From positions 1 to 64,000 of the forward strand of contig NZ_JAMQGM010000049.1 of assembly GCF_023703325.1 (NCBI RefSeq): a stretch of 64,000 nt of DNA, in the 5' to 3' direction. The translations under genes were made by a program, and so were the position numbers. The notes below the pieces were generated by a model. It searched no databases, had not been told where the DNA came from, and was given only the letters and a program-made list of their open reading frames with translations. Each line of letters starts with the position of its first letter. Positions within the stretch are counted from its first letter, which is position 1. The stretch comes from Streptomyces meridianus. Its GTDB lineage: Bacteria; Actinomycetota; Actinomycetes; Streptomycetales; Streptomycetaceae. Shown here in pieces: positions 32,634 through 40,325 of this stretch.

Positions 32634-33302
32634 ATGACGGACACTCACGAACGCGGAACCGGGCACGCTGCCCGCACCCACGTCGTTCTCGACGCCAAGG
32701 GGCTGCGCGCCCTCGCCCACCCGGTACGGGTCCAGCTCGTCGGGCTGCTGCGGATGCACGGCTCCTCCACCGCGACCCGGCTCGCCGAACGGCTCGGCCT
32801 GACCTCCGGAGCAACCAGCTACCACCTGCGGCAACTCGGCGCAGCGGGATTCGTCGAGGAGGACGCCGAACGGGGCAACGCCCGTGAGCGCTGGTGGCGT
32901 GCCGTTCACGAGTCCACCTGGTTCGACGATCCGGAGCTCGCCGAGCGGGAACCCGAGGCCGCCCTGGCCTACATGCAGTCCATCGCCGCCACCTACGCCC
33001 TGCGCGTCCAACGGGGGCTGAACGAACTCCAGACCATGCCCCGTGCCTGGCGGGACACCTTCGATCTCAGCGACTGGGCCCTGTGGCTGACCCCCGCGGA
33101 GGCGAAGAATCTCCGGCAGGAGATCGCGGACGTGGTCGGACGCCATCGCGCCGCCTCCGCGGCAGGAGGGGCCGATGTCCCGGACGGAGCCGAGCGGGTC
33201 TCGTTCATCGCGCAGTTCCTCCCCGAACCCGGCGTCCCGGCTCCCGGCGGGGCCCCGTCGGCGCCGGCGGAACGGGCAGGGGGAGGGGGAGAATCCCGAT
33301 GA
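32634..33302 (+). CDS. ArsR/winged-helix transcriptional regulator
   Basis: A 222-residue regulator. The winged helix (about residues 20-85) reads LRALAHPVRVQLVGLLRMHG then TATRLAERLGLTSGATSYHLRQL, typical of HTH_20/ArsR-like proteins, but there are no metal-binding Cys residues, so a metal sensor is unlikely. The C-terminal helical part (about 90-190) has DWALWLTPAEAKNLRQEI and is common in regulators paired with MFS pumps in streptomycetes. It overlaps the MFS gene as ATGA and has nested palindromes in its promoter, so it probably represses the pair until a ligand is bound. Confidence 0.88.
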   Translation: MTDTHERGTGHAARTHVVLDAKGLRALAHPVRVQLVGLLRMHGSSTATRLAERLGLTSGATSYHLRQLGAAGFVEEDAERGNARERWWRAVHESTWFDDPELAEREPEAALAYMQSIAATYALRVQRGLNELQTMPRAWRDTFDLSDWALWLTPAEAKNLRQEIADVVGRHRAASAAGGADVPDGAERVSFIAQFLPEPGVPAPGGAPSAPAERAGGGGESR

Positions 33303-34666
33303 GTTCACGGAGAGCCGCCGAACAGCCTTTCACCCCAGGGAACTTACGCCCCCTGGCCGGACTCCTCACTGCCATGGCGGTCTCTCTGTCCGGCACCCGG
33401 ATATCGGCCATCGCCCTGCCCTGGTTCGTCCTCGTGACCACCGGCAGCGCCGCGCAGACCGGACTGGCGGCCTTCTGCGAGATGGCGCCGTACGTGATCG
33501 TCAAGGCGCTGACCGGACCGCTCACCGACCGGGTCGGCCCGCGCCTCGTCTCCTGGACCGCCGACGCCGTCAGTTCGGTCGCCGCCGCCCTCGTCCCGTT
33601 GATCCACCTGGCCGGCGTGCTGTCCTTCCCTGTGCTCCTGGTGCTCGTCGCGGTGGTCGGGGCCGCTCGCGGGCCCGGTGACCTCGCCAAGGAGGTCATG
33701 ATCCCGGAGGTGGCAGAGCGCGCTCATGTCCCCCTGGAACGGGCGACCGGCGTCTCCGGAGTCATCGAGCGACTGGCCCAGACGGCAGGTGCGGCCGGCG
33801 GTGGTGCCCTGATCGCACTCGTCGGCCCCCTCGCGGGTCTGGCCCTCAACGCGGCATCGTTCGCGCTGGGTTCGCTGATCATCGCTTTCACACTGCCTCG
33901 CGGCGTCGGGCTCCCCGAGCCATCCGGCACCGGCCCGGCCGGGGAGTGCGGCCCCGGCTACTGGCGACGGCTCGGTGAGGGGTTCACCTTCCTGCGCGGC
34001 GATCTGCTGCTGCTCACCGTCATCGTCATGGTCGCGATCACCAACCTGCTCGATGCGGCGTTCACGTCGGTGCTCCTGCCGGTGTGGGCCAAGGAGTCCG
34101 GACAGGGGCCCGCCGCGATCGGACTCGCCGGGAGCGCCATGGGCGTCGCATCGGTGGCCGGGAGCCTGGTCGCCGCGGCCGTCGCGCACCGGCTCCGGCG
34201 ACGGCCGGTGTTCTTCGCCGGATTCCTGCTGGCAGGTGCCCCGCGGTTCCTCGTCCTCGCCTCCGGAGCCCCGCTGTGGGCGGTGGCAACCGTGTTCGCC
34301 GTCGCGGGGCTCGGCTCCGGATTCATCAACCCCATCATCGGCGCGGTCTTCTTCGAACGCATTCCCCGTCGTCTGCTCGGCCGGGTCGGCGCCCTGGGCG
34401 ACGCGACGGCCTGGGCGGGCATCCCCCTGGGCGGCCTGATCGCCGGAGCGGCCGTGACGTCCGTGGGTCTTCTGCCGGTGCTCATCGTGGGCGGAGCCAT
34501 GTACTTCCTGACCACCGGTCTGGCCGGACTGCGCCGGGAGTGGCGGGAGATGGACCGGCTGCGAGGCAGGGGAGCAGCCCAGCCCGTCGGCGAGGGAGCC
34601 CCCGCCCCCGCCGCACAACCGGACCCCATCAGCCCGGCCAGTCGGCGATCGCCTGAACCGCCGTGA
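33299..34666 (+). CDS. MFS transporter (multidrug/siderophore-exporter-like)
   Basis: A 455-residue protein with about 12 spans, related to EntS/MFS_3-type exporters. It has GPLTDRVGPRLVSW in the first inter-helix loop (about residues 70-83), an Asp/Arg pattern in RGPGDLAKEVMIPEVA (about 122-137) typical of that branch, and FINPIIGAVFFERIPRRLLGRV near the eleventh span. The C-terminal tail (about 415-455) is Pro/Ala-rich and overlaps the convergent split-barrel gene by 38 bases. It is co-translated with the ArsR-type regulator and so is probably a ligand-inducible efflux pump. Confidence 0.88.
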   Translation: MSSRRAAEQPFTPGNLRPLAGLLTAMAVSLSGTRISAIALPWFVLVTTGSAAQTGLAAFCEMAPYVIVKALTGPLTDRVGPRLVSWTADAVSSVAAALVPLIHLAGVLSFPVLLVLVAVVGAARGPGDLAKEVMIPEVAERAHVPLERATGVSGVIERLAQTAGAAGGGALIALVGPLAGLALNAASFALGSLIIAFTLPRGVGLPEPSGTGPAGECGPGYWRRLGEGFTFLRGDLLLLTVIVMVAITNLLDAAFTSVLLPVWAKESGQGPAAIGLAGSAMGVASVAGSLVAAAVAHRLRRRPVFFAGFLLAGAPRFLVLASGAPLWAVATVFAVAGLGSGFINPIIGAVFFERIPRRLLGRVGALGDATAWAGIPLGGLIAGAAVTSVGLLPVLIVGGAMYFLTTGLAGLRREWREMDRLRGRGAAQPVGEGAPAPAAQPDPISPASRRSPEPP

Positions 34667-35084
34667 CCCGCTCGATGTCCGCCCGGACCAGCAGCTCACC
34701 CGGAACCGCGTTGCGCCGCCCGTACGACTCGCCCTGCTCCGGCCCCATGTAACGGCTGCCGATTCGGACAGCCCAGGTTTGCAATTCCTCGGGATCATCG
34801 ACGAGTTCGGCGGAGCACTCCAGCAGCACGAAGCTGAACGGCGGTGTCTCGTCGTCGACACAGAGCGAGAAGTACGGGCTGCGTATCAAAGCCCGGCCCT
34901 TGACCGATCCGTGCCAGGTGGTGAACAGCAGACGGTCGTGCCGGCCGCCCGCCGGAACGTCGTCCAGCGTGAACCACACCGGGGTGACGTGCGGCCGCCC
35001 GTTCCTGCGGTTGACCGCCACCTTGCCGGTGCGCGTCCCGGCGAGAAGAAACGCACGCCACTCGTCCTGCGTCATGTTCCGCAC
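34629..35084 (-). CDS. PPOX-class F420/FMN-dependent split-barrel oxidoreductase
   Basis: A 151-residue protein of the pyridoxamine-phosphate-oxidase-like split-barrel family, whose actinobacterial members use F420 or FMN. Marks are MTQDEWRAFLLAGTRTGKVAV at the N-terminus (in pieces), GRPHVTPVWFTLDD (about residues 29-42), LLFTTWHGSVKGRALIRSPYFSL (in pieces, about 53-74) and the C-terminal RADIERVTAVQ. GTG 35084 gives the N-terminus normally seen; ATG 35075 is possible. It is convergent with, and overlaps, the MFS gene. The substrate is unknown. Confidence 0.85.
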   Translation of the reverse strand: MRNMTQDEWRAFLLAGTRTGKVAVNRRNGRPHVTPVWFTLDDVPAGGRHDRLLFTTWHGSVKGRALIRSPYFSLCVDDETPPFSFVLLECSAELVDDPEELQTWAVRIGSRYMGPEQGESYGRRNAVPGELLVRADIERVTAVQAIADWPG

Positions 35085-35117
35085 GAGAAGTCCGCCCCTC
35101 CGCGCAGCGATGTCGTA

Positions 35118-35396
35118 TCAGTCGTGGTCGAGTAGGGTCCCGAGCGGTCCGAGATCGAGATTCAGGTCCTGGCGCCGCAGCCCGTGCTGGTCGCACAGTT
35201 CGTCCATCCGCTGCTCCAGCAGCATCAGCGTGGTGCCGATCCGTTCCACCTGCTCGTCCGTGAGGTCGCCCTGGTCGAACCTGCGCACTGCCTGACGCTC
35301 CATCAACTGCCGCAGCAGCTCGACCACGGTGAGCACGAGCGAGACGAGATCCCGGCCGGCCTTCTCCGGGTCCAGATCGAGCCGGGATTCCGTCAC
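35118..35396 (-). CDS. gvpK: Gas vesicle protein GvpK
   Basis: GvpK is a minor, conserved gas-vesicle protein needed for assembly. The 92-residue product has the family sequence LDLDPEKAGRDLVSLVLTVVELLRQLMERQAVRRF (in pieces, residues 6-41), followed by LTDEQVERIGTTLMLLEQRM and the end LGPLGTLLDHD. It is the last gene of the gvp cluster. GTG 35396 overlaps the gvpS stop as GTGA. Confidence 0.95.
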   Translation of the reverse strand: MTESRLDLDPEKAGRDLVSLVLTVVELLRQLMERQAVRRFDQGDLTDEQVERIGTTLMLLEQRMDELCDQHGLRRQDLNLDLGPLGTLLDHD

Positions 35397-35620
35397 AGCG
35401 GCCCCCCGTCGGCCCAGGGCGCCGGAACGCGGTCGCTGACGGAGGCCAGCAGGGCGTGCAGGGACAGGCGGATCAGGGGCACCTCCGCGATGGCGATCAC
35501 GATGTCGCCGCTCACGACCACACCCGTGGCCAGCACCCGGTCCAGCAGGTCTACCAGCGGTACCCCGATCGGTGCACCGGCCTCGGGGCCCTGCCACGCC
35601 ACGACCTCATGGCCCGGCAT
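35393..35620 (-). CDS. gvpS: Gas vesicle protein GvpS (GvpA-family)
   Basis: Small paralogue of the shell protein GvpA, 75 residues. The GvpA core is visible as PLVDLLDRVLATGVVVSGDIVIAIAEVPLIRLSLHALLASV (in pieces, about residues 21-61), with the two-beta-strand/helix plan. It is probably a minor shell or nucleation component. The start ATG 35620 has GGGAGGTGAG in front. The symbol follows the S. coelicolor order O-A-F-G-Y-Z-J-L-S-K. Confidence 0.92.
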   Translation of the reverse strand: MPGHEVVAWQGPEAGAPIGVPLVDLLDRVLATGVVVSGDIVIAIAEVPLIRLSLHALLASVSDRVPAPWADGGPL

Positions 35621-36446
35621 CCGTCTCACCTCCCTGCACGAACGAATAGGGCGCCCAGGGGCCGGACAGCTCGATCTCCACGCCCCGCAGCGCCGGATCA
35701 CCCCGCAACTCCGTGACGAGGAGGTCCAGTTCGCGGCATCGCGAGTCCGGAACCAGGCAGGTGGCGTTCAGGACCTGGACCCCGCGGTCGCCGGTGCGTT
35801 CCGTGTGGTGCGGGCGCAGGCGGCGGGCGGCCACCGCGACCTCGCGCAGACGTGCCTCCACCAGCTCGGCTGCCTGAAACGCGGACCGGTCGCGGTCCTC
35901 CCGTGCCCGCTGCCGGCCGCGGACCCGGTCCAGATAGGCCCGGCCCGCGCCGGGGCGCCCCGCACCGGAGGAGGAGACGGGCGCCGTCTCGGGCTGCGCC
36001 GGGGCACCGGCCCGGTCGCCGGGGCGGGCGTACACCTTCACGCCCCACTCGGACCGCCCGGAGATCCTGGCCAGAGCCGTCATGAAGCGGTGTTCGTTCT
36101 CCTCCAGCGCCGCCCGGGCCCGTTCGTCCCCCCGGTACAGCGTGGCCAGCGGCAGCGGTACGACCGCGGTGTGCTCGGCGACCGCGGAGACCACCGCATG
36201 GTGGGACCGCACACAGCGCTCCAGTTGAACGGGGTCCGCCAGCCGTTCGCTCAGGGCCTCCTCGGAGAACTCCGCTTCCGGTACGTCCTGCACGACGGCC
36301 TCGAGCGCCCCGACCCGCAGCGAGCGGACCGGTGCGGCCGGGGCGTGGCCCGTCACGCCGGAGAGGACACCGGAGTCGCAGCGGCGGCAGACGGCGAAGA
36401 CGTAGGTGGCCGTGGACGCCCCGGAGCCGGGGGAGGGGGGCGTCAT
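35607..36446 (-). CDS. gvpL: Gas vesicle protein GvpL (GvpF/GvpL family)
   Basis: GvpF/L proteins bind GvpA subunits and are required for assembly. The 279-residue product starts TYVFAVCRRCDSG (about residue 13), continues with HHAVVSAVAEHTAVVPLPLATLY (in pieces, about 82-104) and EWGVKVYARPGD (about 132), and ends with LVPDSRCRELDLLVTELRGD and LSGPWAPYSFV, as usual. An insertion rich in Pro/Gly/Ser sits at about 145-170. Two CxxC-like cysteines (CRRC, about residues 19-22) occur in the first domain. ATG 36446 overlaps the gvpJ stop. Confidence 0.94.
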   Translation of the reverse strand: MTPPSPGSGASTATYVFAVCRRCDSGVLSGVTGHAPAAPVRSLRVGALEAVVQDVPEAEFSEEALSERLADPVQLERCVRSHHAVVSAVAEHTAVVPLPLATLYRGDERARAALEENEHRFMTALARISGRSEWGVKVYARPGDRAGAPAQPETAPVSSSGAGRPGAGRAYLDRVRGRQRAREDRDRSAFQAAELVEARLREVAVAARRLRPHHTERTGDRGVQVLNATCLVPDSRCRELDLLVTELRGDPALRGVEIELSGPWAPYSFVQGGETDAGP

Positions 36447-36802
36447 GAGCGTTGCACCTCGTCGGATCCGTTCCCCTCCGGCCTGGCGGGGGCGCTCTCC
36501 AGCGCCTCGATCCGTTCGCGCAGCCGCTCGTTCTCCAGGGCCAGTGCGTCGTGCGCGGCACGCGAGGACAGCGCGGGGTCCGTCTCCCACCAGTCGATGC
36601 CCGCCTTCTTCGCGGTGTCGACCGACGCGACGAACAAGCGCAGGCGAATCGTCAGCAGCTCGATGTCGAGCAGGTCGATCTTGATGTCACCGGCGATCAC
36701 GATGCCCTTGTCGAGGACGCGTTCGAGGATGTCGGCGAGGTTGGACGCGGTGGGCCCGGACCGCGTCAGCGCCGTACCGCTCTCCGGCTCCAGCACGCTC
36801 AC
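36443..36802 (-). CDS. gvpJ: Gas vesicle protein GvpJ (GvpA-family)
   Basis: GvpA paralogue of 119 residues. The shell-type core is NLADILERVLDKGIVIAGDIKIDLLDIELLTIRLRLFVASVDTAKKAGIDWW (in pieces, about residues 21-72). It is followed by a charged helical tail with LENERLRERIEALES that could form a coiled coil. GvpJ is thought to help start or cap the vesicle tip. GTG 36802 lies three bases after the gvpZ stop. Confidence 0.94.
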   Translation of the reverse strand: MSVLEPESGTALTRSGPTASNLADILERVLDKGIVIAGDIKIDLLDIELLTIRLRLFVASVDTAKKAGIDWWETDPALSSRAAHDALALENERLRERIEALESAPARPEGNGSDEVQRS

Positions 36803-36805
36803 GCG

Positions 36806-37762
36806 TCACTCCTCCTCGTCTTCCTCGTCGTACTCTTCCTCTTCCTCTTCCTCTTCCTCCCCTTCCTCCTCCGGCTCCTCCTCTTCCTCTTCGTTCTCGT
36901 ACTCCTCCTCCGGCTCCTCCTCTTCCTCCTCGCCCTCTTCTTCCTCGGCCTCGAGAGCATCCTCGTGGGTGACGACGACCTCGCCGTCCCGGATCTCGCC
37001 CCGCCAGCCCTCGACCTCCTCCTCGGCGCCGAGCGTGACGTAGCGCTGGAAGTGCTTGAGATCCAGCCGCAGACGGCGGCCCTGGGCGCGCCACAGGTTT
37101 CCGGTCTTCTCGAAGAAGCCGGAGGGGTAGTACTCGACGACCACCACGATGCGGGTCAGCGTCGGTGAAACCTCGTGGAAACTGACGCAGCCCCGTGTCG
37201 TTCCCTTGGCCCCCTCGGAGGTCCACACGATGCGCTCGTCCGGGACCTGCTCCTCGATCGTCGCGTGCCAACTCCGCGACGAGGGACCGACCTTCAGCTT
37301 CCAGTCGGACGCCGTCTCGTCGGAGACCGACACGCTGCGCACACCCTTGGTGAACGAACTGAACTCCTCGAACTGCGTCCAGTGGTCGTAGACCGTGCGC
37401 AGCGGAAGCCCCACATCGAGGACTTCGACGATGTTGGTGACCTTCGTGTCGCCGGACTTTCCGCCACCGGATCCGGAGAACTTGTCCTTGATCTTGCCGA
37501 CCACGTTGTCCTTCACGCTCTTCGCCTTCTCTGCCATCAGAGCCTTGACCGGCGAATCGCCGCTGAGTACCCGGGCGCCGGCGCCCTTGAGGAGACCGCC
37601 CCCGCCGCCTCCGCCCTCCGTGAGCCGCTCCGTGAGCCCCGTCAGTTTGTCCCCGGCTCCGTCCGCCCAACGCTGCGCCCGTGCGCCCATGTAGCCCACG
37701 AGCTCCTCGCGCAGCCGGTCGAAGCCCGAGCCGTCATCGGTTTCCCGCGTCTGCTTCGCCAT
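36806..37762 (-). CDS. gvpZ: GvpZ: SRPBCC (polyketide cyclase-like) protein with a poly-Glu tail
   Basis: A 318-residue gas-vesicle accessory protein. Residues 1-105 are charged and Gly-rich. Residues 110-250 form an SRPBCC/cyclase-dehydrase-like domain (NIVEVLDVGLPLRTVYDHWTQFEEFSSF in pieces, EDRIVW-like DERIVWTSEGAKGTTRG, GFFEKTGNLW). The last 60 or so residues are almost only Glu, broken by Asp, Pro and Tyr. Its function in vesicle formation is unknown; a hydrophobic-ligand pocket is possible. The tail is encoded by a polypyrimidine tract with four tandem CTTCCT units. Placement between gvpY and gvpJ gives the symbol. Confidence 0.88.
   Translation of the reverse strand: MAKQTRETDDGSGFDRLREELVGYMGARAQRWADGAGDKLTGLTERLTEGGGGGGGLLKGAGARVLSGDSPVKALMAEKAKSVKDNVVGKIKDKFSGSGGGKSGDTKVTNIVEVLDVGLPLRTVYDHWTQFEEFSSFTKGVRSVSVSDETASDWKLKVGPSSRSWHATIEEQVPDERIVWTSEGAKGTTRGCVSFHEVSPTLTRIVVVVEYYPSGFFEKTGNLWRAQGRRLRLDLKHFQRYVTLGAEEEVEGWRGEIRDGEVVVTHEDALEAEEEEGEEEEEEPEEEYENEEEEEEPEEEGEEEEEEEEEYDEEDEEE
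36815..36955. repeat. Polypyrimidine/polypurine tract with tandem CTTCCT hexamers
   Basis: About 140 bases of almost pure CT on the plus strand (GA on the minus strand) coding for the poly-Glu tail of GvpZ. It includes four perfect CTTCCT units at 36835-36858. A change in unit number would add or remove two codons without a frameshift. Confidence 0.8.
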
Positions 37763-37768
37763 GACCGC

Positions 37769-38347
37769 CTACCTCCCGCGCCCGGGACGGGCCGACGTCT
37801 TCTTGGCGGCGGTCTTCTTCGCCGGCGCCGACTTCTTCGCAGCCGTCTTCTTGGCCGCAGCACCCTTCTTCGCGGCCTTCCTGGCGGTCTTCTTCGCCGG
37901 GGCCGCCTTCTTCGCCGCAGGCGGCCTCTTCGCCGAACTCGCTCTGGGTGCACGGCGACCGGAAGACCTTCTCCGCTCGCGTTCCTCCTCGGCCTCCTCG
38001 TCCTCCTCGTCCTCGAACTCCTCTTCTTCGTCGTGCTCGTCCGCGGGCTCCTGCTCCACGACGCCGAGCAGTTGCGTCCGCTCGTGGAGAGCATCGGCGA
38101 AGGAGTCGAGGCGGGCGCGTCCCGCGTCCCTCAGCTCGCCGCGGATCTGGTCACCCAACTGGGAGAACTGGGGAGATTCGGCGAGCTTGTGCAGGCCCTC
38201 GGCGAGCAATTGCTGAGGACTGACGCCGAAGCGGCGCCCCACCAGATAGGTCGCCATCCCGAAGGCGAACTTCGCCTTCTTCGTTCTGCCGAGGACGTAG
38301 CCGCCGGCGACCGCCGCGGCGATGGCCATCTTCGTCGTGTCGTTCAT
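37769..38347 (-). CDS. gvpY: GvpY: gas-vesicle accessory protein with an acidic patch and a histone-H1-like tail
   Basis: A 192-residue protein. The first 85 residues are a conserved part with a short hydrophobic N-terminus (AIAAAVAGGYVLGRTKKAKFAFGMATYLVGRRFG in pieces) and a helix SPQFSQLGDQIRGELRDAGRARL. Residues 98-125 are a run of Glu/Asp. Residues 130-192 are Lys/Ala/Pro repeats of the AAKK(T/S)A type, as in histone-like tails. The charge blocks suggest electrostatic contact with the poly-Glu tail of the neighbouring GvpZ or with nucleic acid. The symbol is assigned by position. Confidence 0.88.
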   Translation of the reverse strand: MNDTTKMAIAAAVAGGYVLGRTKKAKFAFGMATYLVGRRFGVSPQQLLAEGLHKLAESPQFSQLGDQIRGELRDAGRARLDSFADALHERTQLLGVVEQEPADEHDEEEEFEDEEDEEAEEERERRRSSGRRAPRASSAKRPPAAKKAAPAKKTARKAAKKGAAAKKTAAKKSAPAKKTAAKKTSARPGRGR

Positions 38348-38616
38348 CAGCGCATTCCCGGGGGTTGTCGGACGTCGGTTCTTGCCGGGGCGGGTCTCGA
38401 CTCGAGCAGGTCGAGCACCCGCTCCTCCTCGCGTTCGAACTCGGCCTCCCCGATCTGCCCCTGTTCGTAGGCTTCGTTGAGCAGGGCAAGGCGAGCCCGG
38501 AGCACAGCAGGGTCCCGAAGCTCGTTCTCGGCGGCCTCCTGCAGCCGGTCGGTCACCCAGATCACACTGCGCACGGGGGCCAGCGGCAGCAGCAACACCT
38601 CGGTGAACAGCCCCAT
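38347..38616 (-). CDS. gvpG: Gas vesicle protein GvpG
   Basis: An 89-residue helical protein required for vesicle assembly. It has the typical N-terminus GLFTEVLLLPLAPVRSVIWVTDRLQEAAENEL (in pieces) and the following NEAYEQGQIGEAEFEREEERVLDLLE. It starts at ATG 38616, one base from the gvpF stop, and overlaps gvpY as TGATG. Confidence 0.95.
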   Translation of the reverse strand: MGLFTEVLLLPLAPVRSVIWVTDRLQEAAENELRDPAVLRARLALLNEAYEQGQIGEAEFEREEERVLDLLESRPAPARTDVRQPPGMR

Positions 38617-38617
38617 G

Positions 38618-39361
38618 TCAGGCCCCTGCCGGCGCGGTCAGCGGGGCGACGAAGCTGTAGCAGGGCAGAGGCCCCGTCAGCCGCAGCTCCACCCGGTCCC
38701 GGTTGCGGGCCGCACATTCCTCCACCCGGTCGCGGAAGAGCGCGGTCCGGGACTGCGGTACGAGGAATGAGACGTTGCGGACACACCCCTCCACCTCCGG
38801 CCCCGGCGCCACCTCGTCCGCAAGGGGGCCGAACTCCTCGAGGGCACGGGCGGCGGCAGCCGTGGCCCGCCGGCCCAGCGCGGCCGCCACCGCCTCACCC
38901 AGCCGGAGGTTCGCCTCGTAGCCGGGACGGCGACGGGCCTCCTCGCGCAGCCGGCGTACTTGCGGGTCCTCCCGGACGAGCGGTTCCAAGGCGTCTTCGG
39001 CGGGAAGTGCCTTCACGTTCATCTCGACGCGGTCGCCGATGCGCTCCAGTGTCGCTGTGTGCCGGGACTCCTCCCGCGTCACCTGGGCGACCAGTTGGGA
39101 TTCGTCCGGCGCGACGACCCCGAACCGCATGGGAATCACCGGGCCTCCGGACGACAGGGCCAGCAGCATTTCCTGGTGGGCCATCAGGTCGCGTCGGCGT
39201 GCCCGCAGACTCTCGGGCGCGTCGCTGACGACCGCGCTCAAAGACCCCGCCGGTACGGCACGGATCCGATGAGTTCCCGGACCCACCCCGTTCTGCCCGA
39301 AGGGCAGCCGATGCCCGGCGCGGACGATGCCGTACACGTACACGCCCAACTGCGTGGCCAT
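38618..39361 (-). CDS. gvpF: Gas vesicle protein GvpF (GvpF/GvpL family)
   Basis: Assembly protein of 247 residues. It opens with GVYVYGIVRAGHRLP (about residues 6-20), continues with DLMAHQEMLLALSSGGPVIPMRFGVV (in pieces, about 58-83), DRVEMNVKAL (about 109) and ends with VSFLVPQSRTALFRDRVEE and LTGPLPCYSFV. In other bacteria GvpF contacts the inner face of the GvpA shell. ATG 39361 lies three bases after the gvpA stop. Confidence 0.95.
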   Translation of the reverse strand: MATQLGVYVYGIVRAGHRLPFGQNGVGPGTHRIRAVPAGSLSAVVSDAPESLRARRRDLMAHQEMLLALSSGGPVIPMRFGVVAPDESQLVAQVTREESRHTATLERIGDRVEMNVKALPAEDALEPLVREDPQVRRLREEARRRPGYEANLRLGEAVAAALGRRATAAAARALEEFGPLADEVAPGPEVEGCVRNVSFLVPQSRTALFRDRVEECAARNRDRVELRLTGPLPCYSFVAPLTAPAGA

Positions 39362-39364
39362 CGG

Positions 39365-39850
39365 TCAGTCCTCCCTCGTACGCCGCGACGTGCGGGTGCG
39401 GCTGCCGGCCGTGCGTGTTCCGCTGCGGCGGCGGGTGGTGGTCCGTGACGGTCCCTCCTCCTCGTCCCGGTCCTCCTCGCTGTCGCCCCCGCCGGCGCCG
39501 ATGGCCTCCTTCACCCGGCCACCCACCGAGCGCGCAGCCTTCTTCGCCCCGGCCTTGCCGATGCCCGTGGCCATGCCCCCGCCGCCGAACAGCTCGGGGA
39601 CCGTCTTGCTGCGGGTGTCGGTCTCCAGGTCCAGGCGGTTGCACGCCTCGGCGAAGCGCAGATAGGTGTCGACACTGGCGACGCAGATGCGGATGTCGAT
39701 CTTCAGGATCTCGATGCCGACGAGCGAGACCCGTATGAAGACGTCGATGACCATGCCCCGGTCGAGGATGAGTTCGAGGCAGTCATAGAGGGTTCCGGCC
39801 CGCGGAACGCAGGCGACTTCGCCGGTGTACGTGGTCGTGGTGGTGGTCAT
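39365..39850 (-). CDS. gvpA: Gas vesicle structural protein GvpA
   Basis: Main shell protein, 161 residues. The GvpA core (about residues 16-75) reads GTLYDCLELILDRGMVIDVFIRVSLVGIEILKIDIRICVASVDTYLRF (in pieces): helix, two beta-strands, helix. It is longer than the about 70 residues of cyanobacterial GvpA because of an extra tail with Gly-rich, acidic (DSEEDRDEEEG) and Arg/Thr-rich (TTTRRRSGTRTAG) parts; tails of this kind are usual in streptomycetes. It also has a Cys in the core. ATG 39850 with GGAGGAC-like sequence just upstream on the complementary strand is the natural start. Confidence 0.95.
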   Translation of the reverse strand: MTTTTTTYTGEVACVPRAGTLYDCLELILDRGMVIDVFIRVSLVGIEILKIDIRICVASVDTYLRFAEACNRLDLETDTRSKTVPELFGGGGMATGIGKAGAKKAARSVGGRVKEAIGAGGGDSEEDRDEEEGPSRTTTRRRSGTRTAGSRTRTSRRTRED

Positions 39851-39886
39851 GGGAGGACGTCCTCTCGTAGGCGTGGATGCGCGAAC

Positions 39887-40207
39887 TCAGTCGTCGGCCC
39901 AGCCACGCCGGTAGCGGCGGACTCTGCGGTACTGCATGAGCTCGCCGTCCTGGTCGATCTCCACCTCGTAGGTGGCGAGCAGACTCGTGGTGTCCGGGAT
40001 TCTGGGCACTTCCATGACATCCACGTGGACACGCCAGCCTTGCTCGGTACGGCATACGGCCGAGACGCCCTCCAGGGGATGGCCGATCAGCTCGGTGAGA
40101 CTGTCGCCGGCCCGGCGGGCGGCTTCCTGTGGCCCCCGGGCCGTGGTGCGACGCGACGCCGTCGTTTTCGAAGCGGTTCGCGTGCGCCCCTCACGTTGCT
40201 CCGTCAT
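39887..40207 (-). CDS. gvpO: Gas vesicle protein GvpO
   Basis: First gene of the cluster; a 106-residue soluble protein. The N-terminal 35 residues are Arg/Thr/Ser-rich. The conserved part is LTELIGHPLEGVSAVCRTEQGWRVHVDVMEVPRIPDTTSLLATYEVEIDQDGELMQYRRVRRYRRG (in pieces). GvpO is linked to assembly or expression of GvpA. ATG 40207 is used. The 118 bases up to the amidase stop at 40326 must hold the cluster promoter, but I cannot name its boxes. Confidence 0.94.
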   Translation of the reverse strand: MTEQREGRTRTASKTTASRRTTARGPQEAARRAGDSLTELIGHPLEGVSAVCRTEQGWRVHVDVMEVPRIPDTTSLLATYEVEIDQDGELMQYRRVRRYRRGWADD

Positions 40208-40325
40208 GCGAACCAGTCTGCGCAGGAGGGGGCGAGGGGCGCGCGCTCTGTTGGACCGCTCGGGGGACGCCGCGGTCGGCGCGGCGGCGGGGTCCGCTGG
40301 GCGCGCATGCCCGACGCGACGCTGG

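Noticed and set aside
36806..36955. Assembly error or frameshifted end of GvpZ
   Set aside because: The frame is intact, the Glu tail ends in a clean stop three bases before the gvpJ start, and gvp gene overlaps are preserved on both sides.
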